Origin: Trichodelitschia bisporula
Taxonomy: Eukaryota; Ascomycota; Dothideomycetes; Phaeotrichales; Phaeotrichaceae
NCBI GenBank assembly: GCA_010356995.1
Contig: ML996694.1
Location: 247,224-311,223, forward strand
DNA length: 64,000 nucleotides
Direction of reading: 5' to 3'
Each line of letters begins with the position of its first letter. The stretch's first letter is position 1. The notes beneath the pieces are model-generated. The model was not told the DNA's origin and searched no databases. It saw only the letters and a program-made list of their open reading frames with translations. Of the stretch, positions 31,012-41,354 are shown in pieces. A program made the translations under genes and the position numbers.

Positions 31012-31623
31012 TGGGATGGGCGGGGCAAATGGAGGGGGACATGGGCTGGCAAGGGCGTCTGGTTTTTTTGGGTGTGCTTAATGCGTTGAGCGGGTCTGCT
31101 GCTGTTTGGCAATGGCACCGTATTTCTCTCGCGGGAGCGCGCGCGATGTGAGCGTGAATTATCCGCGTGCCTTATCCGCATTGCGGATCTCGCTCCTTGA
31201 TGCGCTTCTCTGAGGTAGAGCTAGAACGCATTGCTTCCTCCTAGTCGCTTGATGAAATCTCTGACCTCATGTCTGCGGGAAATGTGCGGAGTGCAGGTTC
31301 GAGTTGCTGGGTGCCTTGGTTCGGCTGGTGCAAAAGCAAAGCGGCCAAGTCCTGCCGAGTCAGGAACCGCCCTGCCCTTATCGGAACGAATCCGACGGCA
31401 TGTGCCGCGTGAGACACACTAGCCACAACGGCGTGGAAGACGGAGAACGCACGAAAGCGCGATTACATAAAAAATGGCAAGTTGCTGCGAGTCTTCGGCG
31501 ATACAAGTCACCTCACTTCAACAAGCGGAAGCCGAACGACGGCAGCGTCATTACAAAATTACATCCCAAACCCCAAATCCCATCCAAGTCCAACAGCTCA
31601 ACTCACGGCCTACAAACAACCAT
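31012..31623. other. Intergenic between convergent genes
   Basis: No gene is seen. It holds the 3' regions of the rhodopsin-fold protein gene and the tyrosinase gene, with no repeat that I can recognise. Confidence 0.6.
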
Positions 31624-32728
31624 CTACAAGTAAACATAGCACAAGATGCCCTGCCCATTCAAATTCAGCGGATCCATAACCTGGCGAATCGGCCGGTCCT
31701 GCGCATTATACCCCATCCACAGCTGGGTATCGAGCGTCACCGTGCCGCTCCCATTCCCGTACCGCGGGCCCCCAATCTCGGTCAGCCGCCCGCTGCCGAG
31801 CAACTGCCAGCTCCACCAAATGCGATCGAGGTTCGCATGGTGCAGGTAGAAAATCGGGTCATTAATCGAGCTCCACAGATTGAGCATCTCACCCCCAGTC
31901 CCATAATGCCCACCCCCATGAATCCCGAGGAAGTTCCCCGTAGCACCGGTATCCGTATCCACCGCCGCCGCAAACTCGGCATACGTCTGCTTCTGCAGGC
32001 AGGGCACGACATTTGCGCTCCAGCTCTGCGCGGTGTTGCCAAACGCGCCCTGAATGTTGCGCTTCATGCACCGCGCCGTCTGGTTGAAGGTGTAGCTGGG
32101 CCCCAACCAGAGCGTGCGGCTCGCGAAGGGGCCATCATTGATGCAGTTCCCGACGGGCGGGCCGAAGAGCGCGGCTTGCAGGTCGGTGATGGGGACGGTG
32201 CCGCCGGCGCCGTTACCGCCGAAGCCAGTTACCGGGTCGAAGATGGGAGAGGTGGCGAAGTCGCCGCCAAATTCGGGAGTATCGCGCGACCAGTCCCAGT
32301 AGGGTTGCGCGCCGTTGTAGCCGCATTCGTTGACGAGGGCGTTTTCGTATTCCCAGAGCATGTACCGATGCCACGGCAGGAAGACACCGTTCAGATGGAT
32401 ACCGCCGCCCGGAGTCTGCGGCCCGAGCACCGGGTCAAGGACAATGTTCTCCGTGGCGTTCAGGTGCATGAAGACGAAGTCGTCGTGGCGGTTCTTGATA
32501 CCCGGGAAACGGGTCTGCACCTTCGCGGGCTTGTCCCACAGACATTGTACCGCGTCGATGTACGCCTTCTTCTCCGACTTGCTGAGGGTGCGCCTGGGAG
32601 AGTTAATGCCTGCACAATGCACCGTAGAGTACGAGAACATACCACTCGCGCCGAATGCGCGGGATGCAGAAGGCATCCGCCGTCGACGCAAGGCCGACCA
32701 GACCTATTGTAAGGAACGACAAGAGCAT
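31624..32728 (-). CDS. Secreted short-type tyrosinase / catechol oxidase
   Basis: Type-3 copper oxidase acting on phenols or catechols. Exons 32643-32728 and 31624-32593; intron of 49 bases (GTATGT, branch ATTAAC, acceptor CCCAG) within Trp29. Product 351 residues. Residues 1-19 (MLLSFLTIGLVGLASTADA) form a signal peptide. CuA histidines: His72 (FVFMH), His95 (GIHLNG) and His104 (FLPWHRY). CuB: His254 and His258 (GIHGGGHYG) and His280 or His281 (FYLHHANLDRIWW). It lacks the C-terminal lid domain of long tyrosinases, so it fits the short secreted catechol-oxidase-like group. The start was chosen because it places the hydrophobic segment at the N-terminus; the frame upstream to 32791 has no better ATG. 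No melanin or metabolite cluster surrounds it. Confidence 0.87.
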
Positions 32729-32820
32729 CTCGAAAGGAGCGACTATAAGACGCGAGACAAAAAAAGAAGCGGAAGTCCCGTAGATTACCAAACGCTATCC
32801 GCGGGGCTCCTGCTCATTAC

Positions 32821-32828
32821 TTATATAT
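32821..32828 (-). promoter_or_regulatory. TATA box upstream of tyrosinase
   Basis: On the minus strand this reads ATATATAA, about 93 bases upstream of the tyrosinase ATG, a normal place for a fungal TATA element of a regulated secreted-enzyme gene. This is seen by eye; no transcript start is known. Confidence 0.45.
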
Positions 32829-34695
32829 CACCCACGCCCCGTCCCGCACTCCCAACAACCCGCCCCATCCCATCCCCGCGCATGCGAACCCGGCCACCGG
32901 GGACGCAAAAGCGGGTCTCTCCCGCGTTAGGCGACAGCGGTCTCCGTTATCACGCCTATGAGAGCGGCGGACGTACGGTAGACGTTCGCGAAGCATTCGG
33001 CCAGACTTCCAGCGCCTCGTGCCGCGTCAGGTGCATCCGCACGCTCAGCTCATGCCACCAGCTCCTGGAAGGGTCCATATCCCATTGGTCCGTGCGTTCG
33101 GCTCGAACCGCGCCAGCGGGTCGCGGCGGTATTTGCGCAGGCCCTCCGCGGGACGATATCAGCAGCGGGGGCGCGGGCGGTGGTTGGTCAATTGCATGGG
33201 CGCAGCCTAAAGGAATGCGAGAACCCCAGCTGATGCTGAAAGTTAAAGTGCAGTGTGGGAACCGAGATCGGGCGAGCAGTGCGAGATGGAGCGGGACAGA
33301 CCTGGTGGCGAGAAGCGCGGGAACAGGAGATTGGGGCAATGTGCAGCGCGGTTCTCGCTTCTGACTCGTGCAGGTTAGCTATACGCGACTTGGCATTGGG
33401 TCGCACGATGAAGATTTTTGGAGCGGACATCGTGGACTGATTGCGAGTGTTCTCGGAATTCGCATTACGACGTTGGGAACGATGGATTCTTCGAAGAAGA
33501 GGCTAAATGGGGAAGGCTGATGTCGAGGAACGCGGCATCTCGGAAGCGGAGAAATCCCGGGCCTATCACATCCGCTCGTGGCGCATATGGATGCGAACTG
33601 ATGGGATAACCGGTATCTTGGCCGATACTTTGTCGTCCGCTTGAGGGTAGTTTGGCGCACGGCGGAGGGCAGTTGAATTTAGCTTTCTGGCGTGAGCGGG
33701 GCGGCGCTAATGGCGTCAACTCGTGACAGCGCCGATCGACAACGACGACGCGTCCCGCGCCAGCACGGCTGGTGCGGATGCTCAAATGGGCAGAATCTGC
33801 CCGTATGCAGCCTTCGGGAGGTGCGCCTTCGCTACAAATTGCAGCTGTACAGTACCACTTTCGGGCTTTTGAGGCCGCGATGCAAGCTCGCTGATGCAAA
33901 TTGCAGGCTTGCGACATGTCTGCGGTCGGAACCGGCGCGCGCCACGCCTACCCCTAGTGCGAGATTGCGACCATTTAGTCTCCGGAATATCGTATATGGC
34001 GACAGGCTAGACGCTGGCCTTCATCGATTGTACAGAGTGTACGGATGTAAGGTTGAGTGTGCTGTGCAAGTCCTATGATGAGCTGCTGAGAGTCGTCAGA
34101 TACCTGGAGAATTGGAAGTTGTCGAGTTAAGGAGATCGATGAGCATGACGAGTGCGATTCATGAAGTGGTGTACGTTCGACCTGGAAGTGTTGTGTTGAG
34201 TAGGTGCAAGCACAACCCTTTACGCTCAGTTAGCGGCCTTCACCTTTGTTGGCATCCAGGTCCGAAGTGCAAATGACATTCTCGCTAGATGTGTCAAGGC
34301 GCCCAAGCGATCTCTCGTCACCACTCCTTCGCTCCAATATGCTCCAGTATCGCGTCTCTCCAGAACCTCAAGCATCGGAGCAAACGCCGCCTGGAAAAAC
34401 CGAGGCCTTCCCTCCGTGGTTTTTGCTGTGTGAATGCACGGGCCATGGCGGGGAGCGGGGTGACCTCGACCCTTCGGGTGCACACCTCATAGCCGCTGCA
34501 TGCCTTTAGCCTGCCCACAACAACTTCACTACCAATGCATACCTCAATCTGCACACTATAACGTCACTGCTTCTGATCCGTCTGGTAGCAAAGCTTATAT
34601 AAACTGTACGACCTTCGCTGAACACCGACTGCAAAACAACTACCTCGCAGAACAGTCTCCCCTGACGACAAGGCAGCGAACAATTCCCTGAGCAA

Positions 34696-34985
34696 ATGGG
34701 CAAGTACAACCTCAAGGCTTATAAGGGCGGCAAGGACGGTATCCGCCGTGCCTCCCCGCGTCAGGCTGTAGCGCAGCGCTACCTCCAGCAAACTCACGGC
34801 CCTTGGAACGGTCTTTGTCGGTCGTTTGACTCAGGTGCACCATCCTATCCACGGCACGGGCAACATTGAGAATGAGCTGGCAGCTGCGGTCAAGTATGGA
34901 CGGGGCAAGGTTGCTGAAAACATCTTCTTGTGGAAGAATGGCAGTCACTTCGCCAACAGCACTAGGCTCTCGTCCAGATGATCGA
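34696..34985 (+). pseudogene. Coding remnant of unknown family
   Basis: From ATG 34696 (MGKYNLKAYKGGKDGIRR...) the sequence has a coding look for about 290 bases, including HPIHGTGNIENELAAAVK further on in another phase. I recognise no family, and it looks broken. It lies about 50-100 bases before the repeat copy at 35.04 kb and may belong to the same element. Confidence 0.3.
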
Positions 34986-35039
34986 GGACTATATCGACGC
35001 TGAGGAAGATGCGGCGGCGGCGTGCGAAGCGGGGAGACA

Positions 35040-35130
35040 TTCGAAGTAGGTCACCCTAACGAACGGTGACGTATTTAGCAGGTATACTAACAGCCGCTAG
35101 GCATGGAAGCTTGAGATTGTCTTCCTCCCC
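35040..35130 (+). repeat. Degenerate interspersed repeat with intron-like segment, copy 2
   Basis: GGTCACC...GACGTA...AGGTATACTAACAGCCGCTAG followed by an AAGCTT block corresponds to the segment at 3670-3730. Both keep the branch-like CTAACAGCCGCTAG unit, so they derive from one spliced gene-like sequence. The family is unknown and the copy looks broken. Confidence 0.4.
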
Positions 35131-35689
35131 ACCGGCATTCAGGTTCATCTGCACCCTCGCTCTCTATCCATGCCAAATATCCAATGTATACAATTCCTCG
35201 TCAACACCCACCACCCCCACCACGACATAAGGGCTTCAAGACCTTATATATCTCGGCGCTGGGCAGCCCAGAAGCTGGACACCCATTGGATCAGGTACAT
35301 TGAAGAACACACACGACATCTCGACTTCCAGATCCTTGCGAGCTATAAGTAAGATCCAAAGACGGATGTTATGGTACCACTTCTGCTTACACACCGAGTA
35401 TACATCGGAGACTCCGTGAACTATATAACACGGTGTGTGCCGCGCGGGTACTTCGTAACGATACCAAAATCTAGGTCTCCGTACGGTATACCGCCATCTG
35501 GCGTCGGCTCTGATCACCTCCAAGTACCACCACGCCTGATGTTAAACCTCACATACAGCTTCGCCATTTCAAATCCCCCAGTATCCCCAACTACATCGCC
35601 ATATCGCCATAACGTCGAAGGATCTATCTGATGCGTTTTCCAGCACACTGCAGGATCATGGGCATGGCTTGCGGCGCAGCCTGCTCCTG

Positions 35690-35805
35690 TCGAGGAAGAT
35701 GCTCAGGTCAACCTTGAACTTGAGACCGCTGTTGAGCCCGAGGCCGTCATTGAGCGCGAGCCCGCCAACGAGATGTTTAAGTGCAGTCCCGCGCTCAACC
35801 CATAG
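35690..35805 (+). other. Acidic coding-like remnant
   Basis: One frame reads EDAQVNLELETAVEPEAVIE and on to NEMF before it closes at 35805. The acidic composition resembles the acidic frame in the 3.6-kb repeat copy. It is a probable remnant of the same family; function unknown. Confidence 0.25.
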
Positions 35806-37556
35806 TATAAGCAATGGCCAGGTGATACGGTCCGTTGTCCGTGAGCTGTACAATAGAAGGGAAAACCACAGCCGAACCCAAAAAAAGTCAGAACCCAAAA
35901 ACAAAAACCCAAAAAAAAACTCACAAAAGGAAGTCCGGCAGGAGAATGGATCACTGTACATGTTAGAGAATGGAAATTGTACGAGATTATCAGCTGTGCT
36001 GGGCCCCAGACTAGTTCACCTTTGACGCCGTTTCATCGCGCTCGACCTGATAAGATTTCGAACCCATTCAGATCCTTCACCAGCCCCTTCATATCAGCCT
36101 TCAGATCAAGCCTGCGGCTACTGTTTTGCGGGACGGCTAAGAGCTAGGCATTAGTGAAGAAATGAAATACCCGTGAGCGATTCATTTTTCAGTGGTTTGC
36201 GAGCGTGATAACTGGGCCCGGAGGCGGGGCGAGCGAGATTGCCTCTCTCGTCTTGCTAGGTTGACTGGACATCGCTATCGCTAGACTAAAGGAGTCTATG
36301 GAAGCATCGGATCATGGTACATGCCGCGCCCGTACTTTACAAGCAGACCGAAAAGTGCCTACGAGATGATATTGAACATGCTGACCGCGCCACGCCTGCG
36401 CCACAGGGTTGTCCTGGGCTGTTGAACTGACGACAACCTCCACTTAACGTCAACATCGCCACCCCACTAGAACTAAACTTCGTACATACCGCATCTTCAC
36501 TGTCTCTCTGTCACCGATCTCGTTTAAACTTCGCCTGTCACTACTTCGGTAAGGAAACGCTGTCTCGCGTCCACGTGTACTTGACGTGTCTATAGTCACT
36601 CGTCTGTCAACCATGTCCTCTCGTCTCCAGATCGTCTCTCCAACTCCCTCAAGAGTCTCCGACATGTTTCGCACCTGTCATATTAGTACCAAATCATCAA
36701 CCACCAGCACTCACTGCGTCCGTAGCAATGCATCGTCTATCCCATCTTGTCACTACCTCTTTGAGGGCCGCGTGCGTTTCACACGTCGCGGCATTGGCCA
36801 GCGACGCCCATCCGCGTCGGATAAACGAGCACCGTATTGCCTACGTTTATATTGCGATTCCAAGGACACGCCCGCAGCACCGTCGCTTGGCCACACCCTA
36901 GCTGCGTAAGCCTCGCAACCTTTTGGCCCACACGAAACGCTGCAGCCCCTCGTTGGCAGGTTGGAGGTATGGTGGTGATGTGCACCAAGGCCCAACACGT
37001 TGTTTCAGCCGCCGATTCGGGCGACATCGACATGTTTCTTGCCCACCTGGGAGGTTGTTTCGACTTGTTCTTTGATGGATTTGCACTCTCCTCGGACGGC
37101 TCTCCTATCGGATTCAACTTCATCAGGCCTCCCAACTCCAGACCCACTCTCGCGCATTTTTCCCCAGCCCAACGCTTCCCCAGATCGCCCACACGCATCC
37201 CCTTGTAGGCCCCATCAATCACCGCCCCTAAAAAAGCTACTCAGCCCAATTTGCAAAGAAACGTCCCTCGGCTTCCACGATCCCCGCGCACATCACCCGG
37301 GCGCCGCGTTACTCCGCTCCCGGGGATCTCAAGTACCATCTAGCCCTCTCTTTCTCCTGCAATCCCCCACCGCCATAGGGCCCGGTAACCCGGCGATATT
37401 GTTCTCCTCACCCACTATATACCATGTCCCACCCACTCCGCCCGCCGTGGTGCCCTCGCGTCACTGCCTCACACCCCCGAGCACCATCACCTCCGACCGC
37501 CTCTGGACGTTGGAGCAACATCACAACGCAACAGCATGCCCCTATAACCCATAAGC

Positions 37557-39329
37557 ATGTCGAATTTTGCGCCCCCTCCTCCCCCGGATCGACCCCTTCC
37601 TTCCCGGCCCCGTACTCCCAAGCGTTCGGCCTCTCCTCCTCTTCCTCCGATAGCCGAGACCCTCGCCGAAAAAGACGACGTTGAAGCTGCCGACCGCTCG
37701 CCTCGCTCCACCTCTTCATCTCCCACGGACCTCAGTCCGCAATATGGCCGCTCACCCTCCCCTCCTTCCGCTCCGGTGAGCGGCAAGTTCTTCCTCACCG
37801 GCACCCCCATGGAACAGCGCACCGTGGTGCGCGACCGCTTCGGCGCGCCCGTGTATCCACAGCCCGTGGCCGATGGGCGTGACCCGATGATGTGGAGCAT
37901 GGCGGTCAAACTTCGAGTGCTTGTCGTGGTGTCGCTGCTGGCGTTCGTGTCGCTCTTTACGGCATTTTCAATCGTACGTTTCTCTCCTAAGAACCGAGGC
38001 TGGCGCTGACGAAGCAAGTCTCCCGCCATCTTTCACGTTGCCAAGTACCTCGATGTGCCAGTCGTGCGTGGCTTGTACATCGTAGGCATCTACCTCCTCT
38101 TCGTCGGCATCGGGCCCTTCTTCTTCAACCCGCTCGCCCATGTCTACGGCCGGAGACCTGTATTTATCGCAGGTCTGGTCGGCTTCATATTGTCGGCCAT
38201 AGCCACGGGACTGGCACGCTCGTATCCCGTCATGCTCGTCTTCCGCGCACTGAACGGGTTCTTTGCCGGCATCCCTGTTGGGCTGGGCGTAGTCGTATGC
38301 TGCGACATGTTCTACCTGCATGAACGCGGGCTTTACATGGGAATATGGGTGCTGTTTCACTTGACGGGCGGGCACCTGGGCCCCGTCGTCGGCGGATACA
38401 TCTACAAAGGCCTCAACTGGCACTGGTGTCTGTTCATGCCCGCCATCGCCGCTGGCCTCCTTCTCGTCTTATTCTACTTCGCTGTGCCAGAGACACTCTA
38501 CCAGCGCGCTGTCGAGGCGCATGTCCGCGAAGGAATGTCGCTGTACCAACTCGAGCTGCTGGAGAAGCAGCGACGCGATTCTCGAGCGCTGCGGATCGGG
38601 AACTTCCTCCGCCCACTGCGCATGCTGCGCTACCCCAACGTCCTGATTCCGTGCATATACTACGCCGTGGCCTCGGGATATGGCAACATGATATTTGTGG
38701 ACACGAGTGCGATCCTCTTCCGCTTTGCCTACCACTTCAAGACTTGGCAGGTCGGCCTGCTGCTCGGCCTGCCATTGACGATTGGCTCGTTTATCGGCGA
38801 GTTCGGTGCTGGAGGTTTCAGTGACTGGGTTGCGAGGCGCAGGGCAAGTAGACGGGGTGGTGCCCGAGTGCCCGAGGATCGCCTCTGGGCGATGTTGCCC
38901 GGCGTGCTGCTTTGCCCGCTGGGTCTCATCGTCGAAGGATACTGCATCAAGCATAAAATACACTGGGCAGCGGCAGGGGTGGGGATTTGCATCGCGAGCA
39001 TGGGACTACAGATCATCACGACGGTGACGTACACGTACGTGACGGAGGTAAGCATCCCAAACTCCCTACCCGCGACTCAACTGACGAAACAGTGCTTCTA
39101 CCGCCAAGCGGCCGAGGTTAGCACCCTGCTCAACTTCTGCCGGCAGATCTTCTGCTTCTGCGTCGCGTTCTATGCCATGGGGTTTGCGTGGCGGTTCGAT
39201 GTCCCCATCGCGTGGGGGACGCTGGCCGGCGTGCAGCTTATTGTATTTATACCGGTTGCATTGCTGATGCGCAAAGGCGCGCAGTGGAGGGATATGTTTG
39301 GGGAGCCGGGGTGGAATCTGGACTTGTAA
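37557..39329 (+). CDS. MFS transporter, DHA1 type
   Basis: Twelve-helix major facilitator, probably a proton-linked drug or metabolite exporter of the plasma membrane; substrate unknown. Exons 37557-37973, 38019-39047 and 39093-39329; both introns are 45 bases. Product 560 residues. Residues 1-120 form a Pro/Ser-rich cytosolic N-terminus; the first helix is KLRVLVVVSLLAFVSLFTAFSI. The loop 2-3 motif is GPFFFNPLAHVYGRRPVF (motif A type G-x-L-x-x-x-x-G-R-R). Later blocks LRYPNVLIPCIYYAVASGYG and YRQAAEVSTLLNFCRQIF match DHA1 fungal carriers. The first intron ends in AAG rather than the usual YAG, but that join is the one that keeps SPAIFHVAKYLDVP in frame. The ATG at 37557 gives the full N-terminus. 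Confidence 0.85.
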
Positions 39330-41354
39330 ATCTATGAGTGGGGATAATGGCGCCTGTATGGTGGTGTTCGGTGGGGTGGGTGCTTTACCCGGGCTGGGTA
39401 CGTACGTATATAAGCTCATGGACTCAGGAAAATGCATCATGGTGTGTTTGGGTCCGCTTTGCGTACAGTTTGTGGAAATTCGAAAAAAAGCTCCGAGGGT
39501 TTACCGGGGGATCCGGGGGGTTTCCGAGGGCTCCGAGGCGGTATATGGCTTGTGACTTTAAGTCCCCCTGAGTCCTACACTGATGACTCCAAACTCCAGC
39601 TTCTCACCGGAGACATCTACTACGCAGGATGCCGCCGCGAACTAGCCTACGAGCCACGGCTGTCTTGTCTTCTGCTTCCTATACTATTTTCTGTCCGCGG
39701 AGCACGGAGCGGGCGAGATGTCTTATTAGGAGTGCTTATCTGGGCGGCTTTATGGGCGGGACAGTCCTCGACATCTTGCTCAGTCAAGCTCTCATCTCAC
39801 CCGCTGAGCAACGGAATCCTCCGGACTCCGCACACCATCTCAACCTTTCCAATCCTTTCGCAACAGCACCACAGCATTTCAAGCGCCGTGAATCAACTGG
39901 CTGGCATCGTCAGATTCCATTATATCCTGTACACTAATTTATTAGTTGAATCGACGTGGTTGGTTGAACACAAAAATCTTTGACAATTATCCAGTCGGGA
40001 ATTTGTGACTGACTGACCGACCGACCGGTAAGCCCGGATTAGGTATCCGGCGCGGCCCGACGAGGTGCGCTCTCGAGAGCTCTCTTCCCATCCGCTGAGC
40101 GATAGAATCCGGCGAAATCGGGATATGAACTCGGGCCTTTCAAGCGCCTTAGCATCAGCACCGCTGCGTTTCTAACGCTGGGAATTCATTAGCCGTATCC
40201 ACATGGAAGGGTTGACACAAAAATTTTGGACAATTAATTCAGTCGGGGAATATGTAACCGACTGACTGACCGACTAACTGACCGGTAAGCTCGAATAGGT
40301 AATTGGCACGGCCCGGCGCGGTGTGCGCTCGGGATCTCTCGTCCCACCCTCTGAACAACGTAAGCAGCTAGTCTCGGATATGAACTCCAAGCTTTGCAAC
40401 ACTTTTGCATCGGCACCACCTCATGTCAAGCGCTGTAAACCACCTGACCGGCATCATCGAATTTATCTTCATGTAGTACATCAATTCACTAACCGTATGG
40501 ACGTGGAAGGTTTGACAAAAATATTCAGGGGAATTATTTAAGTCGGGAATGTGCAATCACCCAACCGACGGATCGGCAAGCCCGAGTCGATGCCTGTCCC
40601 GGAGCCGAGGGTTTAACCGATTATATCGATTATTAGATCATACCGATAGTACCGATTCATCGCAATCAAGCTCTCGTCCTACTCACCGAGTGACCGAATC
40701 CCGCTGTCCGTGGGACACGAACTCTAACCTTTACGACTCCTTAGCATCAGCACCGCCACATTTCCAGCGCTGTGAGCTACCTTACTGATATAGCCAGACA
40801 CAACCCTATCCCGTGAACCACTTCAGTACTCGTATCGAGGTGGAACGTTGGACACGGAGAATACCGACTGACTGATACTGACCTAACCGTTTCCAAAAGA
40901 AGCAATAAAGGAATGACAGCCGTGACATTTTGGACTGAACTGTAAAATCAGACAAGAAGTCACGGATCAGATCGCCCGATGTTCAGGCTGAGTCCTGGAA
41001 GTGGGGTCTGCGGCAATAATACGGATATTAAGGACTTTTTACAAGATGGAAATCTCGGTGTTGGAGAACGGTGGACTATTAGGCATGATGATGTGATCTT
41101 GGTCCAAGTAAGACTTTAGCCGCGAGTTCTCCCAGAGAGCTTCCTGGATCGTTTCTAGATGCATCTCAGTTCGGCGAAACAGGAAGGAGTCGCGGGTAAC
41201 TCGCTGTCACGTGCCAGCGCGACGGCGCACAGACGCCCTTGAGCCCTCACCGCGTCATCAAAATCACCACCACCACCTCCGCCCAATCTCAACACCAACC
41301 CCACATCGCAACATCAACCCCTCACCAAATGCACCCCCCCCCGAAGCACCCACC
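39330..41354. other. Repeat-bearing stretch
   Basis: No gene that I can support. From about 39.77 to 40.89 kb a tandem array of diverged units fills the space (separate entry). Near 39485-39545 there are G-rich runs (GGGGGATCCGGGGGG). The last 150 bases are the C-rich leader of the mte1-like gene. Confidence 0.6.
39770..40890 (-). repeat. Tandem array of diverged 250-340-base units with tRNA-like boxes
   Basis: Four units can be aligned by three landmarks: GTCGGGAATNTGT near 39995, 40243 and 40543; CTCTCNTCYYACYC..TGAGCRA near 39787, 40081, 40336 and 40673; and, on the minus strand, GNGGTGCTGATGCTAAGG-like cores in every unit. In the last unit the minus strand reads TAGCTCACAGCGC (box A-like, 40779-40767) and, 42 bases on, GAGTTCGTGTCCC (box B-like, 40724-40712). 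The other units keep GAGTTCATATCC. ACTGACTGACCGACC tetramer runs link the units. A tRNA-derived SINE-type or satellite origin is possible. No unit folds as a true tRNA. Confidence 0.6.

Larger units (their letters stand above)
32729..37556. other. Gene-poor, repeat-remnant region
   Basis: No intact gene that I can support in 4.8 kb. The first bases are the tyrosinase promoter. From about 34.6 to 36.0 kb there are coding-like remnants and a second copy of the intron-bearing repeat seen near 3.6 kb. Base composition turns more AT-rich between 34.5 and 36.7 kb, which would fit old, mutated repeats. An A-rich run lies at about 35870-35930. The last 300-400 bases are probably the MFS gene promoter and are C/T-rich. 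Confidence 0.5.

Noticed and set aside
39480-39570. G-rich direct repeats near the MFS 3' end as a mobile element end
   Set aside because: Only short GGGGGATCCGGGGGG-like runs; no inverted or direct termini around them.
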